A stretch of 10,952 nucleotides of DNA from Collinsella sp. (GTDB lineage Bacteria > Actinomycetota > Coriobacteriia > Coriobacteriales > Coriobacteriaceae). The position numbers and the translations under genes are program-made. The notes under the pieces were generated by a model. That model saw only the letters and a program-made list of their open reading frames with translations, had not been told where the DNA came from and made no database searches. Shown piece by piece: positions 5,823 to 10,952 of the stretch; positions within the stretch are counted from its first letter, which is position 1; every line of letters starts with the position of its first letter. The stretch lies in assembly GCA_019413955.1 (NCBI GenBank), contig DXMX01000034.1:7498-18449 (forward strand). Direction: 5' to 3'.

Positions 5823-5868
5823 CCCCCTCGCGCTACACTCATCCTGTAAACCGAACGGCACGAGGGGG
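5823..5868 (+). repeat. 8-bp inverted repeat covering the oxidoreductase ribosome binding site
   Basis: CCCCCTCG (5823-5830) is the exact reverse complement of CGAGGGGG (5861-5868), and the right arm is the Shine-Dalgarno of the gene at 5873. Transcripts reading through from rnhA would include both arms and could mask the ribosome binding site. A transcript starting after the -10 at 5834-5839 would contain only the right arm. Confidence 0.5.
5834..5839 (+). promoter_or_regulatory. Candidate -10 element TACACT for the oxidoreductase operon
   Basis: TACACT lies 33 bp before the ATG at 5873, in the same sequence style (CGC-TACACT) as the rnhA element (GCGC-TACAAT). No clear -35 is visible. Confidence 0.3.
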
Positions 5869-5872
5869 ATAC

Positions 5873-6979
5873 ATGCTGCGTATAGCGACCATCGGCACAT
5901 CCATGATTACCGACGACTTTATCCAGGTCGTCAACGCCAACGACCAAGCCGCGTTTGTGGGCACGCTCTCGCGCGATGCCGAGCGCGGCGCCGCCTTTAC
6001 CGCCGAACACGGCGGCGAGCGTAACTTCACCGCACTTGACGAGCTTGCGTCCGCCGACGACGTCGACGCCGTCTACATCGGCAGCCCCAATGCGCTCCAC
6101 TACGAGCAGGCCCTTGCCTGCATCGCCGGTGGCAAGCATGTCATCGTCGAGAAGCCCTTCTGCGCCACCGAAGCGCAGGCGCTGGAAGTCTTCCGCGCTG
6201 CCGAGGTAGCAGGTGTCGTGGCCCTCGAGGCCATGCGTCCCCTCCACGACCCCGCTTTCCACGCCATCGAGGACGCCCTGGGCGAGATCGCCCCCATCCG
6301 CCGCGCCTCATTGCGCTTTGGCAAATATTCCTCGCGCTACAACGAGATTCTCGCGGGACGCGCCACCAATATCTTCGACTGCAATATGGCATCGGGTTCC
6401 CTCATGGACATTGGCGTCTACACCGTCGAGCCCATGGTCGAGATTTTCGGCATGCCCTCCGGCCTTACGAGCATGACTACTCTACTCGACCCCACCACGC
6501 GACAGCTCACGCACGGCCCCATCGACGGCTGCGGTTCCATCCTCGCCAGCTACGGCGGTGGCCGGATCTCCGTCGAGCTCGCGCACTCCAAAATTACGAA
6601 TGACCTGCTGTCCTCGCAAATCGAAGGCGAGCGTGGCACTATCCAGATCGACCATCTGTCCACGCCCCGCAACGTCCGCATCGACTATCGCGGCGACGTC
6701 GTACGCGGCTCGGCGACCGAGGCACCGCGCGAACAGGGCGACAACGGCCGCGTGCTCGACCTGCCCAAATCGAGCAACACTATGGAATACGAACTCACAG
6801 ACTTTATCACCGCCATCGGCGGCATCGATAACGTTAAGGAAGAGATTTGGGAGACCCCGGCGGGACGTCACGAGCTTGGCCACTACCGCGATGTCACACT
6901 CGTCTCGCTGCGCATCATGGATGCCGTGCGCCAGCAGGCCGGCATTACCTTCCCGGCCGACGCAGGCAAGCAGGCATAG
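5873..6979 (+). CDS. Gfo/Idh/MocA-family NAD(P)-dependent oxidoreductase
   Basis: A 368-residue cytosolic dehydrogenase. The N-terminal Rossmann fold starts LRIATIGTSMITDDFI, where the usual GxGxxG is reduced to IGTSMI, as in a common subgroup of this family. The family's EKP motif is at 93-95 (HVIVEKPF), with the catalytic lysine K94. The C-terminal alpha/beta domain carries SGSLMDIGVYTVEP (174-187), the equivalent of the family's G-x-x-x-D-x-x-x-H/Y signature, with D179 and Y183. The length is typical (330-380). The ATG at 5873 has GAGGGGG (5862-5868) 4 nt upstream. The next gene starts 2 nt after the TAG stop, so they are coupled. The substrate, probably a sugar, inositol or sugar derivative, cannot be told from sequence. 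Confidence 0.9.
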   Translation: MLRIATIGTSMITDDFIQVVNANDQAAFVGTLSRDAERGAAFTAEHGGERNFTALDELASADDVDAVYIGSPNALHYEQALACIAGGKHVIVEKPFCATEAQALEVFRAAEVAGVVALEAMRPLHDPAFHAIEDALGEIAPIRRASLRFGKYSSRYNEILAGRATNIFDCNMASGSLMDIGVYTVEPMVEIFGMPSGLTSMTTLLDPTTRQLTHGPIDGCGSILASYGGGRISVELAHSKITNDLLSSQIEGERGTIQIDHLSTPRNVRIDYRGDVVRGSATEAPREQGDNGRVLDLPKSSNTMEYELTDFITAIGGIDNVKEEIWETPAGRHELGHYRDVTLVSLRIMDAVRQQAGITFPADAGKQA

Positions 6980-6981
6980 CG

Positions 6982-7392
6982 ATGGGCCTCTTCGATACGT
7001 TCTTCTCCAGCGTCACCGGCGGCAGTCGAGAACCTCAAAAACCATCAAACGTCGAGCTCGAGCTGCGCCGCAGACTTACTGTGCTCGCAAGCGACGAGGC
7101 CACTCAAGACACTCCCCTGCGCTATTTCCTGCGCTGGGCGGGGCAAGTCCAAGGCGTTGGTTTTCGCTTTACCAACACCAACCTCGCGCAGGCACGCTCC
7201 CTCACCGGCTGGGTGCGTAACATGGAAGACGGCTCAGTCGAGATGGAGATACAGGGAGCTCCGGCAAATATCCTATCTCATCTCGAGGCGCTTCATGCCT
7301 CCTACGAGCGCATGGGAACGCGTTTTCGCCTCGTAGACGCCCAGGCCCGAACCCCACTTGCCAATGAAGACGGTTTCACGCCTCGTTATTAG
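6982..7392 (+). CDS. acyP: Acylphosphatase with N-terminal extension
   Basis: A 136-residue protein. The acylphosphatase domain occupies about residues 47-125 (LRYFLRWAGQVQGVGFRFT...GWVRNMEDGSVEMEIQG). The catalytic pair is R62 (in GVGFR) and N80 (in GWVRN), spaced 18 apart as R23/N41 in the muscle enzyme. It hydrolyses acyl phosphates such as acetyl phosphate or carbamoyl phosphate. Most members have about 90 residues. Here about 45 residues precede the domain (MGLFDTFFSSVTGGSREPQK, then a basic/helical stretch ELELRRRLTVLASDEA) and are unlike anything I recognise. The start at 6982 follows the oxidoreductase stop by 2 nt and has only a weak ribosome binding site, so it probably depends on translational coupling. 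An internal start would remove the extension, but no better ribosome binding site is evident. Confidence 0.9.
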   Translation: MGLFDTFFSSVTGGSREPQKPSNVELELRRRLTVLASDEATQDTPLRYFLRWAGQVQGVGFRFTNTNLAQARSLTGWVRNMEDGSVEMEIQGAPANILSHLEALHASYERMGTRFRLVDAQARTPLANEDGFTPRY

Positions 7393-7417
7393 TATTGTGT
7401 GCTAAATACGGTATCAT
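7389..7417 (+). promoter_or_regulatory. Promoter and possible operator of the Fur-family gene
   Basis: TTAGTA (7389-7394) and TATCAT (7412-7417) are separated by 17 bp, giving a moderate -35 and a 5-of-6 -10. Dyads overlap the -10: TAAAT-N8-ATTTA (7403-7420) and GGTA-N5-TACC (7410-7422). Fur-family genes are often autoregulated, so these may be the regulator's own site, though they do not match a canonical Fur or PerR box. Confidence 0.5.
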
Positions 7418-7453
7418 TTACCTACGACCGTTGATAGAAAAGAGGCGAGGCGC

Positions 7454-7834
7454 ATGGCGGTGCAAAGAAGGAATACCAGGCAGCGAAAGCTGGTTCTTGA
7501 CGCCGTGCGCCAAAGCTATAACCATCCCACCGCCGACGAAATCTACAACGTCGTGCGCGCGCAGGATGACAAAATCAGCCGCGGCACGGTCTACCGCAAC
7601 CTCAATCTCTTGGCCGACGCCGGCGAGATTCTCTCCATCAAGACGCCGGGCGGCAGCCGCTTCGATCGCACGATCGAGCCGAATGCGCATATCATCTGCA
7701 CCTCGTGCAGCCGCGTCATCGACGTACCGCTCCCCTTCGATGCCCAGCTCGACGCCAAGGCGTCCGAGCAAATCGGCTGGCACGTCACGTCGCACTACAC
7801 CATCTTCGAGGGTCTCTGCCCCGACTGCCGGTAG
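7454..7834 (+). CDS. Fur-family metalloregulator, PerR-like
   Basis: A 126-residue repressor of the Fur family. The winged helix-turn-helix covers residues 5-65 (TRQRKLVLDAV, HPTADEIYNVV, SRGTVYRNLNLLADAGEI). The structural zinc site is complete: C82/C85 and C122/C125 in two CxxC pairs. Aligned with B. subtilis PerR, the regulatory metal ligands H37, D85, H93 and D104 correspond to H24, D71, H79 and D90, but H91 is replaced by N77 (sequence EPNAHIICTSC). The pattern is closest to PerR-type peroxide sensors, with one ligand altered. The protein is shorter than PerR (145 residues), mostly at the N-terminus. The start ATG has AGAGG (7441-7445) 8 nt upstream. It has its own promoter and no co-transcribed partner. 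A Fur or Zur-like role cannot be excluded. Confidence 0.88.
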   Translation: MAVQRRNTRQRKLVLDAVRQSYNHPTADEIYNVVRAQDDKISRGTVYRNLNLLADAGEILSIKTPGGSRFDRTIEPNAHIICTSCSRVIDVPLPFDAQLDAKASEQIGWHVTSHYTIFEGLCPDCR

Positions 7835-7849
7835 ATGTTTGGGACGTGC

Positions 7850-8647
7850 CTACTCGGCAAGCAGGCGACGCAGCTCTTCTTCGACCGTGTGCACGTAACG
7901 GACGCGGTCGTTGATGTCGCGCATGGTGGGGTTGCAGTTCTCCATCAGATAGGGATGGCCCACGACGTTGAGCATGTCGCGATCGTTTTCGTTATCGCCA
8001 AACGCCATCATCTCATAGGGCGAAATACCCAAGGCGCGACCGTAATCGGCAAGCGCGGAACCCTTGCCCGAATCAAAGCCGATAAAGTCCGTCCACTCGG
8101 TTCCCGACGTCATCACGTCGACACGGTCGCTAAAGAGGCGCTCGAAATACTCCAGGGCCGCCGGCTGATCCGCCTCGGGCGTCTGGAAGGCAATCTTAAT
8201 GACGTCCTCGTCGATGTCCTCGGGGCGGTCGACCACCGCCACATCGCAGTGGACCTCATAGCGCAAATGGTCGACGAACGCATCGTTGCCGCTCATGGTG
8301 TAGAGATGTCCCTCACACGAAAGGGTCACGTCGGCATGGGGATACGCAACCACGGCATTCGCGACATCCATAGCAAGGCTACGCTTCATGGAACGCTTGA
8401 CAACGGCACGTCCCTCGCTCATCACCAGGGCTCCGTTTTCGCACACATAGGCGAGCTCATCGGCCACCGGGGCAAACAGATGGCGCAAGCTCGCATATTG
8501 ACGACCGCTCGCCGGCATAAACACAATGCCGCGACGATGCAGTTCATCGATGAGCTCAAAGGCCTCGGAACGCGGCTCGTGCTCCCCCGGATGCAGCAAC
8601 GTGCCGTCCAAATCGCATGCAATCAGCTTGATCCCCTCAAGACCCAT
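7850..8647 (-). CDS. HAD-superfamily hydrolase, Cof type (class IIB)
   Basis: A 265-residue cytosolic phosphatase of the Cof/YbiV group, which removes phosphate from sugar phosphates, nucleotides or cofactors. Motif I is DLDGT (12-16; nucleophile D12 and acid D14), motif II is the serine of ASGR (S47), motif III is K195 (DSGKGSALADY), and motif IV is GDNENDRDML (217-226; D218, D222). The large cap between motifs II and III (about 80-180) is the C2B cap, so the substrate is a small molecule. The start is ATG 8647. An upstream in-frame TTG (8662) is less likely because the intervening GGGGGGAAAG is itself the ribosome binding site, about 7 nt from the ATG. The gene converges on the Fur-family gene with only 15 bp between stop codons and no hairpin between them. 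Confidence 0.92.
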   Translation of the reverse strand: MGLEGIKLIACDLDGTLLHPGEHEPRSEAFELIDELHRRGIVFMPASGRQYASLRHLFAPVADELAYVCENGALVMSEGRAVVKRSMKRSLAMDVANAVVAYPHADVTLSCEGHLYTMSGNDAFVDHLRYEVHCDVAVVDRPEDIDEDVIKIAFQTPEADQPAALEYFERLFSDRVDVMTSGTEWTDFIGFDSGKGSALADYGRALGISPYEMMAFGDNENDRDMLNVVGHPYLMENCNPTMRDINDRVRYVHTVEEELRRLLAE

Positions 8648-8676
8648 ATGCTTTCCCCCCAAAGCACCTCATCAAC

Positions 8677-8721
8677 AGTAAGACGGACTTTGAATAGCTG
8701 CCTCTCAAAGTCCGTCTTACT
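8677..8721. repeat. Perfect 17-bp inverted repeat (candidate terminator or operator)
   Basis: AGTAAGACGGACTTTGA (8677-8693) is followed after 11 nt by its exact reverse complement TCAAAGTCCGTCTTACT (8705-8721). It fills most of the 84-bp gap between the ureE-like stop and the HAD gene start. Neither side has a U-run, so it is not a classical intrinsic terminator. It is nevertheless the longest perfect hairpin I found in the window and would stall or end transcription, or serve as a leader structure of the HAD gene. Confidence 0.8.
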
Positions 8722-8731
8722 CATACGCACG

Positions 8732-9310
8732 TTAACCGCGCGCCTTTTTTACGATCGTAAAGTCGGGAGCCATACTCACAACGGCATCCGCCGCACTCGA
8801 CGCAAAGCGCCGGTCCGCATCGAGTTCACGGGTAACCACCGAGAGCCGAACGCCCTCGACGCCCCGGAGCATGCGGCCCAAAACAGGCTGCACCGGCGTA
8901 TACATGCGCACGGTATACTCGTCCGAATCGCCTCGGAAAAGCGGCGCGTGCATATTGCCGATCTCCCAGCACGCATGCGCGAGCGCAATCGGATCCATGC
9001 GGTCGACTTCGACCAAATAAACCTCGGCGCTGCGCAGGCGCACGACAACCGCCACGGGCACCATGCCCGAGCGGTCGATGGCGAGCACGTCGCCATCGGC
9101 AAGACGACCGCCGTCGGCAGTATCCAGCCGAACATCGATCGTGCGCTCCAGCTCCGTCACGCCCACAAACGCGCATACATCGGCCTGGTCCCAATCGAGC
9201 AGTAGCTCATCGACCTCAAAGACACCGCCCAGCTCCCGGCGAAGCAGGAGTTCATAGGACGGATCGTTGAGATTTCCCAAGCATGTCGTCGAAACCAAGC
9301 GTTCAGGCAT
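8732..9310 (-). CDS. ureE: UreE-like nickel metallochaperone
   Basis: A 192-residue protein with clear UreE resemblance. A beta-rich N-terminal part (about 50-100) has the pattern GGRLADGDVLAID seen in the peptide-binding domain. The metal-binding domain follows (106-170: DPIALAHACWEIGNMHAPLF...VLGRMLRGV). H121 in GNMH matches the conserved dimer-interface histidine of UreE (GNRH, K. aerogenes H96). The further histidines of the Klebsiella protein (H110, H112) and its histidine-rich tail are absent, and the protein ends KKARG. The first 45 residues are extra relative to minimal UreE. Start ATG 9310 follows the slyD-like stop by 3 nt, with GAGGG (complement of 9318-9322) 7 nt upstream, so it is an operon partner. 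No urease or hydrogenase genes are in the window, so its client enzyme is unknown. Confidence 0.75.
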   Translation of the reverse strand: MPERLVSTTCLGNLNDPSYELLLRRELGGVFEVDELLLDWDQADVCAFVGVTELERTIDVRLDTADGGRLADGDVLAIDRSGMVPVAVVVRLRSAEVYLVEVDRMDPIALAHACWEIGNMHAPLFRGDSDEYTVRMYTPVQPVLGRMLRGVEGVRLSVVTRELDADRRFASSAADAVVSMAPDFTIVKKARG

Positions 9311-9313
9311 ACT

Positions 9314-9742
9314 CTAACCCTCGACCTCGACGAGCTCGATATCAAAGTTGAGGTCCTTGCCGGCCAGCTCGTGGTTGGCGTCGAGCGTCACAGCCTCGGG
9401 CGTCACGTCAATGACGACGGCGGGGACGGGCATACCGCTCGGCGTGGACAGGAAGAGCTTCATGCCCTTCTCAATCTGCTCGATGTTGGGAACCTGCTCG
9501 GCCGGGAAGGTCAGAACCATCTCGGGATTGTGCTCGCCGTAGGCATCGGCAGCAGGAATGTGCACGGCCTTCTTCTCGCCCACCTGCATGTCGACAACAG
9601 CGGCGTCGAAGCCCTTGATCATCTGACCGGCGCCGCAGGTGAACTCCAGCGGCTCGCCGCGATCGTAGGAGCTATCGAACTGCGTGCCGTCGTCGAGCGT
9701 GCCGCGATAATGGGTCTTGACCTTCTTGCCCTGGTTGGACAT
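9314..9742 (-). CDS. slyD: SlyD-like FKBP-type peptidyl-prolyl isomerase
   Basis: A 142-residue cytosolic folding helper. The FKBP half (about 5-70) reads KKVKTHYRGTLDDGTQFDSS, then GAGQMIKGFDAAVVDMQVGEK and AADAYGEHNPE. It is interrupted by the insert-in-flap chaperone domain (about 72-125) and closed by LDANHELAGKDLNFDIELVEV (120-140), the diagnostic end of SlyD-type FKBPs. The protein stops right there, so the Cys/His-rich nickel-binding tail of E. coli SlyD is missing. ATG 9742 is chosen over an upstream TTG frame because GGAGG (complement of 9748-9752) sits 5 nt before it. The ureE-like gene follows 3 nt downstream. A hairpin GGCGGC/GCCGCC (9761-9783) lies in the presumed 5' UTR. Confidence 0.92.
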   Translation of the reverse strand: MSNQGKKVKTHYRGTLDDGTQFDSSYDRGEPLEFTCGAGQMIKGFDAAVVDMQVGEKKAVHIPAADAYGEHNPEMVLTFPAEQVPNIEQIEKGMKLFLSTPSGMPVPAVVIDVTPEAVTLDANHELAGKDLNFDIELVEVEG

Positions 9743-9760
9743 GGTAACCTCCGTAATAAG

Positions 9761-9783
9761 GGCGGCGCACAACGCGGGCCGCC
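9761..9783 (-). promoter_or_regulatory. 5' UTR hairpin upstream of slyD-like gene
   Basis: GGCGGC (9761-9766) and GCCGCC (9778-9783) form a perfect 6-bp GC stem with an 11-nt loop, followed on the minus strand by CTTATTA and then the GGAGG ribosome binding site. It may stabilise the transcript or act as a weak attenuator. Confidence 0.4.
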
Positions 9784-9800
9784 ATGAACATATGGCGCTA

Positions 9801-9806
9801 ACTATA
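9801..9806 (-). promoter_or_regulatory. Candidate -10 (TATAGT) for the slyD-ureE pair
   Basis: TATAGT on the minus strand (complement of 9801-9806) lies 58 bp before the slyD-like ATG. The -35 region is weak (TGTCAT at 18 bp spacing). Confidence 0.45.
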
Positions 9807-9811
9807 CCCTA

Positions 9812-9829
9812 GTCATACAATTCAATGAC
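9812..9829 (+). promoter_or_regulatory. -10 element of the dipeptidase gene within a dyad
   Basis: TACAAT (9816-9821) is a good -10 about 42 bp before the dipeptidase ATG. It lies inside the dyad GTCAT-N8-ATGAC (9812-9829), which also overlaps the region upstream of the divergent slyD -10, so one bound protein could affect both directions. Confidence 0.4.
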
Positions 9830-9862
9830 AGTTTGCAAAGAAACGCTGCAACCGGAGGAACC

Positions 9863-10876
9863 ATGGCATATCCCGTATTTGATCTACACTGCGACACCGC
9901 CGACCGCATCGGCTGGGCCACGCTCGATCTCGACCTGCGCTTTACCGCCGGCACCGACGGTTATTTCCCCGGCGACGAAACGCATCCGCAAGATTTCGAC
10001 CTCATCGAGGGCAACGCCTGCGCCATCTCGCTCGCAAAGATCGGCAACACGCCGTGGGCACAGTGCTTCGCCACGTTTGTCCCCGACGAGATTCCCACCG
10101 CCCACGCCGCGCGCTTCCAGGCGCAGATCATGGCGCACATGAGCGGTCAGGCAATGCTCAACCACGACCGCATGGTCAACGTACGCAGCGCCGCTGACAT
10201 TCGCCCTGCGCTCAAAGACGGCAAGGTCGCCTGCATCCACACCATCGAAAACGCCACGTTCTTTGCCGAGGACCCCGCGCTGATCGAGGTACTCAAGAGC
10301 CTGGGCGTACTCATGTCATCACTCAGCTGGAACGCGCAGGGACCGCTCGCGAGCGGCCACGACACCCACGCCGGCCTCACCGCCGCCGGCATCGAGGCAC
10401 TTACGCAGATGGAGCACGCCGGCATGATACTCGACGTCTCCCACCTCAACGACGAGTGCTTTGACGAGGTTGTCGCCCACGCCACGCGCCCCTTCGTCGC
10501 CAGCCACTCCAACTCCCGTGCGGTTTGCGGCGTCAAGCGCAACCTCACCGACGACCAGTTCCGCACCATTCGCGACATGGGCGGCATCGTCGGCCTCAAC
10601 TACTGCAGCGAGTTCCTATCCAACGATGCGACCGACAAGACCACCGCAGACGTCACCTTCGACCAGCTGGCAGCCCATATCGAACACTGGCTCGACCTGG
10701 GCGGCGAAGATGTCATCGCACTCGGCGGCGACTGGGACGGCGCCAAGGTGCCCGCTTTCCTCTCCGATGCCAGCAAGATGCCCGAATTCCAGAACATGCT
10801 CTCCAAGCACTTTGGCAAGACCGTGATGCAGAAGCTCTGCAGCGATAACGCCCTTGCCTTCTTCGAGCGTTATTAA
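9863..10876 (+). CDS. Membrane dipeptidase family (peptidase M19) enzyme
   Basis: A 337-residue zinc dipeptidase of the renal-dipeptidase family, which cleaves L-Xaa-L/D-Xaa dipeptides. The binuclear zinc ligands are visible: H9 and D11 (DLHCDT, 7-12), bridging E129 (HTIEN), H194 (DVSHLND) and H215 (FVASHSNSRAV), with D290 in GGDWDG. The length is typical of bacterial members (310-400). There is no signal peptide or membrane helix, so despite the family name the enzyme should be cytosolic and act on imported dipeptides. The ATG at 9863 has GGAGGA (9854-9859) just upstream. An in-frame ATG at 9833 is rejected because it precedes this ribosome binding site. It is a single gene, divergent from slyD. 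Confidence 0.93.
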   Translation: MAYPVFDLHCDTADRIGWATLDLDLRFTAGTDGYFPGDETHPQDFDLIEGNACAISLAKIGNTPWAQCFATFVPDEIPTAHAARFQAQIMAHMSGQAMLNHDRMVNVRSAADIRPALKDGKVACIHTIENATFFAEDPALIEVLKSLGVLMSSLSWNAQGPLASGHDTHAGLTAAGIEALTQMEHAGMILDVSHLNDECFDEVVAHATRPFVASHSNSRAVCGVKRNLTDDQFRTIRDMGGIVGLNYCSEFLSNDATDKTTADVTFDQLAAHIEHWLDLGGEDVIALGGDWDGAKVPAFLSDASKMPEFQNMLSKHFGKTVMQKLCSDNALAFFERY

Positions 10877-10892
10877 TTTCACATCCCTTGAG

Positions 10893-10928
10893 CGGGCCGG
10901 CATACCGAACGGTCGAAATGCCGGCCCG
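10893..10928 (+). terminator. Hairpin downstream of the dipeptidase gene
   Basis: CGGGCCGGCAT (10893-10903) pairs perfectly with ATGCCGGCCCG (10918-10928), an 11-bp GC-rich stem. The loop contains ACCG/CGGT, which may pair further. It lies 17 bp after the stop codon. The tail (TCCCCAATCTG) is not U-rich, so it is a probable but non-classical terminator. Confidence 0.6.
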
Positions 10929-10952
10929 TCCCCAATCTGAAGGACCGCTTTT

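Noticed and set aside
7835..7849. Expected terminator between the convergent Fur-family and HAD genes
   Set aside because: The 15-bp gap has no room for a hairpin and none is visible. Transcripts probably overlap at their 3' ends, which is common for convergent genes.
7835..9205. 456-codon open frame on the plus strand spanning the HAD and ureE-like genes
   Set aside because: It covers two well-supported minus-strand genes and the intergenic 17-bp repeat. Its composition (His/Arg/Ala-rich) is typical of antisense frames in GC-rich DNA.
10938..10952. GAAGGA near the right edge as the ribosome binding site of a following gene
   Set aside because: Only a few bases remain and no start codon is visible, so nothing can be supported.

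Overview
The window looks like an ordinary chromosomal stretch from a high-GC, Gram-positive anaerobe. My best guess is the Coriobacteriia (Collinsella or a close relative). That rests on GC-rich third codon positions, strong GGAGG-type ribosome binding sites, short intergenic gaps, and the protein flavour: a secreted wall-type protein with a 3D-like end domain, a Fur-type regulator and a cytosolic M19 dipeptidase. This is inference, since no rRNA or other taxonomic marker lies here. I see no tRNA, rRNA, CRISPR array, transposase, phage gene or integron.

Layout from left to right. Bases 1-97 are the tail of a probable cyclase-family gene. panE-like ketopantoate reductase (215-1129, +) converges on a tiny two-helix membrane protein (1238-1444, -) across a shared hairpin terminator. 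A secreted coiled-coil protein (1636-2412, -) follows, with terminators on both sides. metY (2724-4034, -) makes homocysteine or cysteine from O-acetylated precursors. It is divergent from a LysR-type regulator (4310-5212, +), and the 275 bp between them carries a good metY promoter plus a short cysteine-containing leader ORF. rnhA (5312-5797, +) comes next, then a coupled pair made of a Gfo/Idh/MocA oxidoreductase (5873-6979, +) and an acylphosphatase with an N-terminal extension (6982-7392, +). A Fur/PerR-like regulator (7454-7834, +) ends 15 bp from a convergent Cof-type HAD phosphatase (7850-8647, -).

Upstream of the HAD gene on the same strand lies a tight pair: a SlyD-like FKBP isomerase (9314-9742, -) followed after 3 nt by a UreE-like nickel chaperone (8732-9310, -). 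Divergent from this pair is an M19 membrane-dipeptidase family enzyme (9863-10876, +), followed by a strong hairpin.

Most of the genes are housekeeping or metabolic. The points most worth a second look are the metY leader ORF with competing hairpins, the SlyD-UreE pair lacking histidine-rich tails, the secreted 3D-like protein, and a perfect 17-bp inverted repeat between the ureE-like and HAD genes. I did not find a convincing new multi-gene system.
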